Origin: Treponema sp.
Lineage (GTDB): Bacteria; Spirochaetota; Spirochaetia; Treponematales; Breznakiellaceae
Length of the DNA: 5,112 nt
Reading direction: 5' to 3'
Assembly: GCA_031275535.1 (NCBI GenBank)
Contig: JAISOR010000284.1
Span: 1-5,112 of the forward strand
Below, one piece after another: positions 1-5,112 of the stretch (position 1 is its first letter; each line of letters opens with the position of its first letter). The notes beneath the pieces were generated by a model. The model saw only the letters and a program-made list of their open reading frames with translations. It searched no databases and was not told the DNA's origin. Both the position numbers and the translations under genes were made by a program.

Positions 1-800
1 TCCGCAACCAGGGCCGCGGCGGCCTCATTCATGGCCTGCCGGACCCCGGCTTCCACCTCGGGGATCCGCAGCGCCTCGGGGATAAACCGCTTCTCCGGGT
101 CCGCCCGGTATCCCAGATATGCCGCGGCGGCATGGCCCAAATTATGGATAAAGAGTTTCCGGTCCACGTAGGCGTTGATGGTGTCCACGGGGTACAAGCC
201 GGGAATATCGGGAATGGGCCCCCGGAAGCCCTGTTTATCCACAATAAGGGTTTCGTATTCCTCCGCAAAAAGCTGGAGCGGGTCCTGGGCCAGGCTTTCT
301 TTCCGCATGATGGGAACCATTTTTCCAATACTGGTTTCCACCAGCCCTACCAGTTGATCCAGGGGGTACTTGGGCCCCATTTCTTTAGCCAGGATCGTTC
401 TGAACAATTCCGGGGCGTTTCTGGCATTTTCGGCGATAATAATATCTATAGGCCGTTTAGGATCCGCTTTAAAACGATCCTTTAAGCCCCCGGCGATTAT
501 GGGCAGTACCGCCGGCAGGGCCCCCTTGCCTACGCTGGTGGATATTATATCCGCTTCGGCAATTTCATAGCTCACCAATATAACATCGCTAATATCCACC
601 GCCCGGACCGGTCCGATACGGCGTACTTCATCGGCCTTTCCTTCCCGCTTAATGATCACCGAATAATACCGGGCCCCGTTAAGAAGAGAGACAATCCAGG
701 AATCTACATCAACAAAAACCACATCCCAGCCCGCTCCGGAAAACAAGGCCCCAATAAAAGAACGGCCTATATTACCTGCCCCGAATTGTACCAAGGTCAT
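1..800 (-). CDS. MtlD-type polyol(-phosphate) dehydrogenase, 3' part cut off by window edge
   Basis: NAD-dependent dehydrogenase of the mannitol dehydrogenase family, closest in style to mannitol-1-phosphate 5-dehydrogenase, which interconverts mannitol 1-phosphate and fructose 6-phosphate in the cytoplasm. Visible are 266 codons; E. coli MtlD has about 382, so roughly the last third lies outside. The N-terminus is a Rossmann fold with GAGNIGR at residues 7-13 and an acidic end of strand 2 (VDVD, 30-33), as expected for NAD. The C-terminal domain begins with the family catalytic pattern K215-x4-N220-x2-H223, in KLFIHNLGH. The usual family signature around VDR is altered here to ETSIGKMVP (155-163). 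The ATG at 798-800 is preceded by a strong ribosome site. The gene follows the AraC gene by 11 bases on the same strand, so they are probably co-transcribed. Family membership is clear. The substrate is not: mannitol 1-phosphate is the default, but the xylose context allows a pentitol or pentitol phosphate. Confidence 0.85.
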   Translation of the reverse strand, partial: MTLVQFGAGNIGRSFIGALFSGAGWDVVFVDVDSWIVSLLNGARYYSVIIKREGKADEVRRIGPVRAVDISDVILVSYEIAEADIISTSVGKGALPAVLPIIAGGLKDRFKADPKRPIDIIIAENARNAPELFRTILAKEMGPKYPLDQLVGLVETSIGKMVPIMRKESLAQDPLQLFAEEYETLIVDKQGFRGPIPDIPGLYPVDTINAYVDRKLFIHNLGHAAAAYLGYRADPEKRFIPEALRIPEVEAGVRQAMNEAAAALVA

Positions 801-805
801 ACGAA

Positions 806-811
806 CTCCTT
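806..811 (-). promoter_or_regulatory. Ribosome binding site of the dehydrogenase gene
   Basis: AAGGAG on the minus strand, five bases before the ATG at 798-800. It starts directly after the stop codon of the AraC gene, which supports a single transcript and possibly translational coupling of the two genes. No terminator or room for a separate promoter exists between them. Confidence 0.8.
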
Positions 812-1699
812 TTACTCTATTTTAACCTGATGCAGGGGATATGAAAAGGTCCTGCGGTATTCCAGGGGAGAAAGGCCGGTACATTTCTTGAAAATCCGGG
901 AAAAATGGAAGGGGTTTTCAAAGCCAAAGTGATCCGCCAGGGCCTTTATCCTAAGGTTCGTATCCACCAGGAAGGAAGAGGCGGCCTCGACTTTAAGGCG
1001 GGTAAAATACTGCAAGGGGGATATGCCCAATTTGTGGTGAAAGAGACGGATAAAATGTTCCTCCGAAAGACCCAGCCGGTCCGCCAGGCTGCCCACCTGG
1101 AGTTTTTCCCGGATGGATTTTTCCATAAGAGAAAGGGCGCGTTCCACATAGTCATTTTTATCGTTCCGCCCCGGCGCGGTTTGCGTTCCGCCGGGGTGGG
1201 ATTCCCCATACCAGCGGTAGAGCAGGCTCAGTAATAGATATTCCGCGGCCCGCTCCATCGCCGCGGCCTTGTCCCTGGATAAACGGTAAAGGTCCTCAAT
1301 AAGGAACCGCTCCCTGGGCTCAATAGACAGAATCCGCTTATTCCGGTCATTGATAAGGGCGACAATATCCCGATCCTCCCGGGTATCAAGGTCCGGCTCA
1401 AAGAGGATGGCATAATAACTGATGGGCCGCCGGACCGCATCGGGCAAAATAGAATGGAATTCCCGGGGTTTAGTTAAAAAAAGCCTGTTTCCCTCTATTA
1501 AATATTTAGAGCGGTTCAGAAGAAAGGCCCCGTTTCCCTCAAGAAACAGGTGGACCTCGTACTCTTTTGTATCGTGGGCATGGTACCGTCCATGCCAGGA
1601 TAATTTATCCCCCCCCACCAGTCTATATACATATACCGCATCTTTTATCCGCACAAAAAACAATATCAATAATGGATATGTTTTGTCAATATTCCGCAT
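812..1699 (-). CDS. AraC-family transcriptional regulator with cupin sensor domain
   Basis: Cytoplasmic DNA-binding regulator of 295 residues, normal for sugar-responsive AraC proteins. Residues about 31-90 form an AraC-type cupin: H40-x-H42-x3-E46, then the LFLEGNG turn (51-57) and a second motif with P78 and H82. The C-terminal 100 residues carry the two helix-turn-helix units: the first around 201-224 (VGSLADRLGLSEEHFIRLF), the second around 250-273 (RIKALADHFGFENPFHFSRIF), followed by the family signature GLSPLEYRR (275-283). The gene diverges from xylBA, so I infer it regulates that operon and perhaps its own transcript, with xylose or a related sugar as ligand; nothing in the sequence proves the ligand. 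The start is uncertain. The ATG at 1697-1699 is the furthest upstream possible, since a TAA lies two codons before it, but no Shine-Dalgarno precedes it. A GTG at 1652-1654 (residue 16) would give a more usual N-terminus. A run of eight G covers codons 28-31. Confidence 0.9.
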   Translation of the reverse strand: MRNIDKTYPLLILFFVRIKDAVYVYRLVGGDKLSWHGRYHAHDTKEYEVHLFLEGNGAFLLNRSKYLIEGNRLFLTKPREFHSILPDAVRRPISYYAILFEPDLDTREDRDIVALINDRNKRILSIEPRERFLIEDLYRLSRDKAAAMERAAEYLLLSLLYRWYGESHPGGTQTAPGRNDKNDYVERALSLMEKSIREKLQVGSLADRLGLSEEHFIRLFHHKLGISPLQYFTRLKVEAASSFLVDTNLRIKALADHFGFENPFHFSRIFKKCTGLSPLEYRRTFSYPLHQVKIE

Positions 1700-1806
1700 G
1701 GATTAGGCCGGGCAAAAGCATTTACTATATATCCGGGATAAACCACAATAGCTTCACCATACCGGTGCATTTCTCAGGGGGTATCCCGATACATGCCCAA
1801 GAACGG

Positions 1807-1838
1807 CACGCGAAACATTGAGCGTGTTTTGGGAACAC
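1807..1838. repeat. Cluster of three overlapping short inverted repeats, candidate operator
   Basis: Three symmetric pairs share this stretch. CACGC (1807-1811) pairs with GCGTG (1822-1826). AAACA (1813-1817) pairs with TGTTT (1825-1829), and an outer C1811/G1831 pair extends it around a G-T mismatch. GTGTT (1824-1828) pairs with AACAC (1834-1838). The arms are only five bases each, so each alone could be chance. Their overlap about 110 bases upstream of the likely xylB promoter makes a protein-binding site plausible. AraC proteins usually bind direct repeats, so a different repressor, such as a LacI or ROK type encoded elsewhere, is also possible. Confidence 0.3.
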
Positions 1839-1851
1839 CGGTAACATCTCC

Positions 1852-1865
1852 CCCGCGCAAGCGGG
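1852..1865. repeat. Perfect 5-bp hairpin with GCAA loop
   Basis: CCCGC-GCAA-GCGGG is a perfect five-pair stem closed by a GNRA-type tetraloop. No T run follows on either strand, so it is not an intrinsic terminator. It lies upstream of the likely xylB transcription start, so it may never be transcribed; as DNA it could be part of an operator. Confidence 0.3.
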
Positions 1866-1940
1866 TTCTTTGGGCCCCGGAAAAAGTACACCCATAAGGA
1901 AATGGTAACAGGGCCCGCCAAAAATTGCCCGGCCTTTCCT

Positions 1941-1949
1941 TACTATAGG
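1941..1949 (+). promoter_or_regulatory. Candidate -10 region of the xylBA promoter
   Basis: TACTATAGG contains two overlapping partial matches to TATAAT: TACTAT (1941-1946) and TATAGG (1944-1949). No acceptable -35 lies 16-18 bases upstream; TTGCCC at 1925-1930 is too close. The predicted start would fall in the following run of six G (1948-1953). The weak -35 would suit an activator-dependent promoter. The leader would be about 37 bases long. Confidence 0.35.
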
Positions 1950-1965
1950 GGGGAAGAGGGGGCTT

Positions 1966-1976
1966 CGCATAATGCG
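1966..1976. repeat. 11-base palindrome just before the xylB ribosome site
   Basis: CGCAT-A-ATGCG is perfectly symmetric about one central base. It abuts and slightly precedes the AAGGAG ribosome site of xylB, and includes an in-frame but unlikely alternative ATG at 1972. It could be an operator or a weak leader hairpin. Its length makes chance quite possible. Confidence 0.3.
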
Positions 1977-1977
1977 G

Positions 1978-1983
1978 AAGGAG
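1978..1983 (+). promoter_or_regulatory. Ribosome binding site that fixes the xylB start
   Basis: AAGGAG sits six bases before the ATG at 1990, an ideal distance. This favours 1990 over the in-frame ATG at 1972, which lies upstream of this site and has only a poorly spaced GAGG before it. Confidence 0.85.
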
Positions 1984-1989
1984 TGTTTT

Positions 1990-3477
1990 ATGAAGACCGT
2001 ATGCGGGATTGATTTAGGGACCCAAAGCTGTAAGGTGATACTATATGATTACGAAAAAAAGGTTCTCGCGGCCCGTTCCCAGGCGCCGGTGGAAATGATC
2101 GCCCGGAACGACGGGACCAGGGAGCAGAAGGCCGAGTGGTATGAAGAGGCCCTAAAGGCCTGTTTTAGGGACCTGGAGCCCAGGCTCAAGGATACCATTA
2201 CCGCCATTGGGGTTTCAGGCCATCAGCATAGTTTTGTTCCTTTGGATGGGGAGGGGCGGCCCCTGTATAATGTTAAGCTCTGGTGCGATACCTCCACCGC
2301 CGCCGAATGTGTGGAATTAACCGCCGCCGCGGGGGGGGAACCGGCCCTGATAGCGGAAACGGGGCTTCCCATGCGGCCGGGCTATACCGCGCCAAAGGTG
2401 GCGTGGCTTAAAAACCATCAACCTGAACTCTTTGGCAAACTGCGGCACATCCTGCTTCCCCATAATTACATCAACTTTCTTCTTACCGGGGAGTACACGG
2501 CGGAATACGGCGACGCTTCGGGAACCGCCCTCTTTGATATTCGAAACAGGACCTGGTCTTCCAGGATCTGCGGCCTCATCGATCCCCAAATTGCCGGGTA
2601 TCTTCCCCGGTTAATCGCTTCGGACCAGGCCGCGGGGATGGTGTCGGAAAAGGCCTCCCGGGAATTGGGGATTCCCCGGGGAATCCCCGCTGCCTCCGGC
2701 GGGGGGGATAACATGATGGGCGCCCTGGGAACCGGGACGGTCCGGGACGGCTCCCTTACCATGAGCCTGGGAACCTCGGGGACCCTCTTCGGCTATTCCG
2801 ATACCCCGGTGGTTGATCCCACGGGGAACCTGGCGGCCTTCTGCTCTTCTTCCGGGGGCTGGCTGCCCCTGCTTTGCACCATGAATTGTACCGTGGCCAG
2901 CGAGGAATTCCGGGGCCTCTTTGGCCTTGATGTTAAGGCCTTCGACGCCGAGGCCGCCAAGGCTCCCATCGGCGCCGAGGGGCTTACGGTGCTGCCCTTC
3001 TTTAACGGGGAACGGACCCCCAACCTGCCCAATGGCAGGGCCAGCGTCAACGGCATAACCGCGGCCAATTTTACCCGGGAAAACCTTGCCCGGGCCGCGC
3101 TGGAATCGGCAATCTTCGGTATGCGTATCGGGCTGGAGGGATTCAACACCCTGGGATACCAGGCTAAGGAGATCCGGCTTATCGGCGGGGGCGCCAAGAG
3201 CCCCCTCTGGCAGTCCATCGCCGCCAATGTGATGAATCTTCCCATCCGGGTCCCCGCAGGGGACGAAGCCGCCGCCATGGGCGCCGCTATCCAGGCCCTC
3301 TGGTGCAGGGAGCGGGCGGCGGGTTTAAAAACGACGATAGAGTCATTAACCGATGAGCATGTGATCCTTGAAGGGGGCGCCACCATACAACCCGATGCCG
3401 CATCCGCCGCCGCCTATGACGGGGCCTATCAGGTTTATTCCAGGTATTTGGGGGCTTTGAGCCCCTTATATATATGA
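1990..3477 (+). CDS. xylB: Xylulokinase
   Basis: ATP-dependent sugar kinase of the FGGY family that phosphorylates D-xylulose to D-xylulose 5-phosphate in the cytoplasm. The protein has 495 residues, close to the usual 480-500. The first actin-like domain opens with GIDLGTQS (6-13), the phosphate-binding loop. GHQH (77-80) corresponds to the GQMH substrate-contacting segment of E. coli XylB, and LWCD (97-100) to its LWND. FGGY signature 1 is matched at 131-143 (GYTAPKVAWLKNH). The catalytic base is D240 in SGGGDN. The second domain has SLGTSG (259-264), FFNGERTPN (337-345) and the ATP-site glycine motif IGGGAKSPLW (398-407). The start at 1990 gives MKTVCGIDLG, the standard N-terminus; six extra residues would come from the ATG at 1972. 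xylA follows after 12 bases, so this is the first gene of a xylBA operon. A run of eight G lies at 2331-2338 and a perfect 22-bp palindrome at 2667-2688. A related FGGY substrate such as ribulose is possible, but the xylA neighbour makes xylulose very likely. Confidence 0.95.
   Translation: MKTVCGIDLGTQSCKVILYDYEKKVLAARSQAPVEMIARNDGTREQKAEWYEEALKACFRDLEPRLKDTITAIGVSGHQHSFVPLDGEGRPLYNVKLWCDTSTAAECVELTAAAGGEPALIAETGLPMRPGYTAPKVAWLKNHQPELFGKLRHILLPHNYINFLLTGEYTAEYGDASGTALFDIRNRTWSSRICGLIDPQIAGYLPRLIASDQAAGMVSEKASRELGIPRGIPAASGGGDNMMGALGTGTVRDGSLTMSLGTSGTLFGYSDTPVVDPTGNLAAFCSSSGGWLPLLCTMNCTVASEEFRGLFGLDVKAFDAEAAKAPIGAEGLTVLPFFNGERTPNLPNGRASVNGITAANFTRENLARAALESAIFGMRIGLEGFNTLGYQAKEIRLIGGGAKSPLWQSIAANVMNLPIRVPAGDEAAAMGAAIQALWCRERAAGLKTTIESLTDEHVILEGGATIQPDAASAAAYDGAYQVYSRYLGALSPLYI
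2667..2688. repeat. Perfect 22-bp palindrome inside xylB
   Basis: The 22 bases read the same on both strands: GGGGATTCCCC followed by its mirror GGGGAATCCCC. They encode the short protein repeat GIP-R-GIP (residues 227-233 of XylB), just before the catalytic SGGGD motif. A preceding CCCGGGAAT (2658-2666) can also pair with ATTCCCCGGG (2671-2680) apart from one extra C, giving an alternative fold. As mRNA it could form a strong stem only with a small open loop, or pair between two molecules. Confidence 0.85.
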
Positions 3478-3478
3478 C

Positions 3479-3484
3479 AGGAGG
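3479..3484 (+). promoter_or_regulatory. Ribosome binding site of xylA
   Basis: AGGAGG, the full consensus, lies five bases before the xylA ATG and one base after the xylB stop codon. It supports high translation of xylA and likely coupling to xylB. Confidence 0.9.
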
Positions 3485-3489
3485 CTGCT

Positions 3490-4833
3490 ATGGCTGATTA
3501 TTTTGTGGGAGATAAGGAATATTTCCCGGGTATTAAAAAAATTAAATACGAGGGCCCAAAGAGCGATAATCCCCTGGCCTTTAAGTACTACGATCCCGAA
3601 AAGCTGGTGGGCAAGAAAAAGATGAAGGATCATCTCCGTTTTGCCATTGCCTATTGGCACAGTTTCTGCGCCGATGGGACGGACCCCTTTGGCGCTCCCA
3701 CCCATCCCCATCCCTGGATTGTGGACGCCAAAAACCCCATGGAAGCGGCGGAACACAAGATGGACGCGGCCTTTGAGTTCTTTACCAAATTGGGGGCCGG
3801 ATTCTACTGTTTCCATGACAGGGATATGGCCCCCGAAGGCGCTTCCCCGGCGGAAAGCGAAAAGAACCTGTTTGCCATGGTGGCCAGGGCCAAGAAACTG
3901 CAGAAGGCTACGGGGGTTAAACTGCTCTGGGGCACGGCGAACCTCTTTAGCCATCCCCGGTTTATGAACGGCGCCGCCACCAACCCGGAATTCGCCGTGG
4001 TGACCCTGGCGGCTGCCCAGGTTAAGGCCGCCATTGACGCTACCATTGAACTGGGCGGCCAGGGCTATACCTTCTGGGGCGGACGGGAAGGGTATATGAG
4101 CCTGCTCAACACGAATCTTAAAAGGGAGAAGGATCATCTGGGACAATTCCTGGCCTCCGCCCGGGACTATGCCCGGGGCCGGGGTTTTAAGGGAACCTTC
4201 TATATTGAGCCCAAGCCCATGGAGCCCACCAAGCATCAGTACGATTTTGACGTGGAAACCGTGGCGGGCTTCCTCCACCACTACGGGTTGGAGAAGGACT
4301 TCCGGGTAAACATCGAAGCCAACCATGCGGAACTGGCGGGCCATGATTTTGCCCACGAGCTGGAAACCGCCGCGGCCCTGGGGATCTTCGGTTCCGTTGA
4401 CGCCAACCGGGGGGACCCCATGAACGGCTGGGATACGGACCAGTTCCCTTCCAGTTATTACGAAACCACCCTGGCCATGTACGCCATCCTCAGGGCAGGA
4501 GGCTTTACCACCGGGGGACTCAACTTCGACGCTAAGATCCGGCGGAATTCGGTGGACCCCGCGGATCTCTTTGAGGCCCACATCGGCGGGATGGACGCCT
4601 TTGCCGTAGGGCTGGAAGCGGCCCAGCGGCTTATCAAGGACGGCAAGCTGAGCGGCTTTGTCAAAAAGCGCTACGCCTCTTTTGACAGCGGGGAGGGGGC
4701 GAAATTTGAAAAGGGCCAGCTCAAGTTCGAAGATCTGGCAAAACTGGGCTCCAAATACGGAACCGCCGGCATTACCAGCGGCAAGCAGGAACATCTGGAG
4801 AATATCCTGAATCAGTATCTGTTAGGATTGTAA
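3490..4833 (+). CDS. xylA: Xylose isomerase (class II)
   Basis: Metal-dependent isomerase converting D-xylose to D-xylulose in the cytoplasm, the first step of the isomerase route; the product feeds XylB encoded just upstream. The 447 residues match the long, class II form (about 440). It is a TIM barrel with all expected active-site residues. Signature [10 protein letters not shown] (108-117) carries the catalytic pair H109 and D112. Signature IEPKPMEP (239-246) gives E240 and K242. The remaining metal ligands are E276, H279, D304, D315, D317 and D347. Each lies eight residues after its E. coli XylA counterpart, with no gaps in this core. The conserved FWGGREGY is at 195-202. The start is fixed by a consensus ribosome site. 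It is the last gene of the operon, followed by an intrinsic terminator. The gene order, kinase before isomerase, is the reverse of E. coli. Nothing is missing or disrupted. Confidence 0.98.
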   Translation: MADYFVGDKEYFPGIKKIKYEGPKSDNPLAFKYYDPEKLVGKKKMKDHLRFAIAYWHSFCADGTDPFGAPTHPHPWIVDAKNPMEAAEHKMDAAFEFFTKLGAGFYCFHDRDMAPEGASPAESEKNLFAMVARAKKLQKATGVKLLWGTANLFSHPRFMNGAATNPEFAVVTLAAAQVKAAIDATIELGGQGYTFWGGREGYMSLLNTNLKREKDHLGQFLASARDYARGRGFKGTFYIEPKPMEPTKHQYDFDVETVAGFLHHYGLEKDFRVNIEANHAELAGHDFAHELETAAALGIFGSVDANRGDPMNGWDTDQFPSSYYETTLAMYAILRAGGFTTGGLNFDAKIRRNSVDPADLFEAHIGGMDAFAVGLEAAQRLIKDGKLSGFVKKRYASFDSGEGAKFEKGQLKFEDLAKLGSKYGTAGITSGKQEHLENILNQYLLGL

Positions 4834-4852
4834 TCCGCGGCTCGGTCAAAGC

Positions 4853-4894
4853 GGGGGAATAGGGCGGGGCGCCTTGTTCCCCCCTTTTGTTTTT
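4853..4894 (+). terminator. Intrinsic terminator of the xylBA operon
   Basis: A lower stem GGGGGAA (4853-4859) pairs with TTCCCCC (4877-4883). Inside it an upper stem AGG-CG (4861-4866, with one bulged G) pairs with CGCCT (4870-4874) around a GGG loop. The stem is followed by TTTTGTTTTT (4885-4894). The hairpin begins 20 bases after the xylA stop codon. On the opposite strand there is no T run, so it works in the plus direction only. Confidence 0.85.
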
Positions 4895-4900
4895 GAGATC

Positions 4901-4929
4901 TTGCACTTAGGGCGTCTTTGATCTATAGT
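4901..4929 (+). promoter_or_regulatory. Candidate promoter after the xylA terminator
   Basis: A -10 box TATAGT (4924-4929, five of six consensus bases) lies 17 bases after TTGCAC (4901-4906), which keeps TTG of the -35 consensus. The position just past the terminator is suitable for a new transcript. The predicted start, about seven bases on, coincides with an ATG at 4936 opening a 30-codon frame. Confidence 0.4.
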
Positions 4930-4935
4930 TTCCCC

Positions 4936-5028
4936 ATGCAAAAGGATGACCGGGCGTTCCGTCCCGCCGCTTTATTAATTGCTCCCCATGACCCGCCGCG
5001 TCCCGGCAGTGCAAGTAATTTCTTATAA
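4936..5028 (+). CDS. Possible 30-residue leaderless small ORF, doubtful
   Basis: An ATG at 4936 opens a frame of 30 codons ending in TAA at 5026-5028, beginning MQKDDRAFRPAALL. No ribosome site precedes it (TTTCCCC), but the promoter-like pair at 4901-4929 would start transcription at or very near the A of this ATG, so it could only be translated as a leaderless message. I recognise no family, signal peptide or membrane segment. The frame may equally be random, and the transcript, if real, could be a small RNA or the leader of a gene beyond the right edge. Confidence 0.15.
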   Translation: MQKDDRAFRPAALLIAPHDPPRPGSASNFL

Positions 5029-5040
5029 AATATAGACTTA

Positions 5041-5058
5041 CCCCCCCCCCCCCCCCCC
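5041..5058. repeat. Homopolymeric tract of 18 C (18 G on the minus strand)
   Basis: Eighteen C in a row lie in an AT-rich intergenic stretch. Tracts of this length are prone to slipped-strand mispairing, and in some bacteria, including Treponema pallidum, poly-G tracts near promoters change gene expression by changing length. Here the tract begins 207 bases after the xylA stop codon. A promoter-like element follows on the plus strand, so a gene beyond the right edge is the likeliest target. The exact length in the read may itself be uncertain. Confidence 0.95.
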
Positions 5059-5066
5059 ATACATGG

Positions 5067-5097
5067 TTTACTAACAGATACATACTTTCCATATATT
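5067..5097 (+). promoter_or_regulatory. Weak promoter-like element next to the C18 tract
   Basis: TTTACT (5067-5072, four of six -35 bases) and TATATT (5092-5097, five of six -10 bases) are separated by 19 bases, slightly longer than ideal. The region is AT-rich, so such matches arise easily by chance. The C tract ends eight bases before the -35-like box. No coding start is seen before the window ends at 5112. Confidence 0.25.
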
Positions 5098-5112
5098 TAT
5101 ATTTCTCTACAG

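Larger units (their letters stand above)
1700..1989. promoter_or_regulatory. Divergent intergenic control region between araC-type gene and xylBA
   Basis: These 290 bases separate two divergent transcripts and must hold both promoters; I see no gene in them. On the minus strand an AT-rich box reads TATATAGT (plus positions 1724-1731), a possible -10 for the regulator gene, about 25 bases before its ATG, with no good -35. On the plus strand a -10-like box lies at 1941-1949. Between them are overlapping short inverted repeats (1807-1838), a small GCAA-loop hairpin (1852-1865), the word ACCGGT twice (1761-1766, 1837-1842) and GGTAACA twice (1840-1846, 1904-1910). Poor -35 boxes fit promoters that need an activator such as the neighbouring AraC protein, but this is an inference. 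Confidence 0.7.

Noticed and set aside
132..485. Plus-strand frames within the dehydrogenase gene
   Set aside because: They are shadows of a minus-strand gene that has a ribosome site, a Rossmann motif and a catalytic motif.
1725..1970. An 81-codon minus-strand frame in the divergent control region
   Set aside because: It has no ribosome site or recognisable family, and it overlaps both predicted promoters. Its composition looks like translated non-coding DNA.
2793..3386. A 197-codon minus-strand frame within xylB
   Set aside because: It is an antisense shadow of an intact FGGY kinase gene, with low-complexity composition (Ala, Pro, Ser, Arg) and no family match.
3466..4794. A 442-codon open frame on the minus strand, almost fully antisense to xylA
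   Set aside because: It mirrors a certain xylA with all active-site residues. Strong G/C bias at third codon positions removes stops in the antisense frame. It has no recognisable domain.
4900..5015. Inverted repeat CTTGCACT (4900-4907) and AGTGCAAG (5008-5015), possibly the ends of a small mobile element
   Set aside because: Eight-base arms about 100 bases apart are not rare by chance in a region this size. There is no target-site duplication or longer end homology.
4907..5092. A 61-codon minus-strand frame that reads through the poly-G tract as five glycines
   Set aside because: It has no ribosome site and a composition with no recognisable family. Its frame depends on the exact tract length. 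A length-switched reading frame cannot be excluded, but nothing supports it.

Overview
The window reads as ordinary bacterial chromosome with high GC and one complete D-xylose catabolic locus. Xylose isomerase (XylA) and xylulokinase (XylB) are intact, with every family active-site residue that I could place. The style of XylA, the C/G-rich codon use with many CCC/GGG runs, and a long homopolymeric C tract recall spirochaetes of the Treponema group, such as termite-gut treponemes. This assignment is an inference from memory and is not proven by the sequence.

Layout. The left arm is on the minus strand: an AraC-family regulator (1699 to 812), followed after 11 bases by a gene for an MtlD-type polyol(-phosphate) dehydrogenase (800 leftwards), which runs off the left edge with 266 codons visible. 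The right arm is on the plus strand: xylB (1990-3477), 12 bases, xylA (3490-4833), then a good intrinsic terminator (4853-4894). The two arms diverge from a 290-base intergenic region (1700-1989). That region holds weak promoter-like boxes, several overlapping short inverted repeats and repeated short words that could be operators. The last 218 bases contain no convincing gene. They hold a promoter-like pair whose predicted start falls on an ATG, and a run of 18 C residues next to another promoter-like element.

How the genes fit together. XylA converts D-xylose to D-xylulose, and XylB phosphorylates it to D-xylulose 5-phosphate for the pentose phosphate pathway. The divergent AraC protein has an N-terminal cupin-like sensor domain and a C-terminal double helix-turn-helix, so it is the natural candidate to control both arms in response to a sugar. 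The dehydrogenase co-directional with it may link a sugar alcohol (or its phosphate) to the same pathway; its substrate cannot be read from the sequence. No transporter is visible.

I do not see a new defence system, mobile element, CRISPR array or RNA gene. The best leads are the C18 tract as a possible length-variable switch, a perfect 22-bp palindrome inside xylB, the unassigned dehydrogenase in a xylose regulon, and the operator-like intergenic region.
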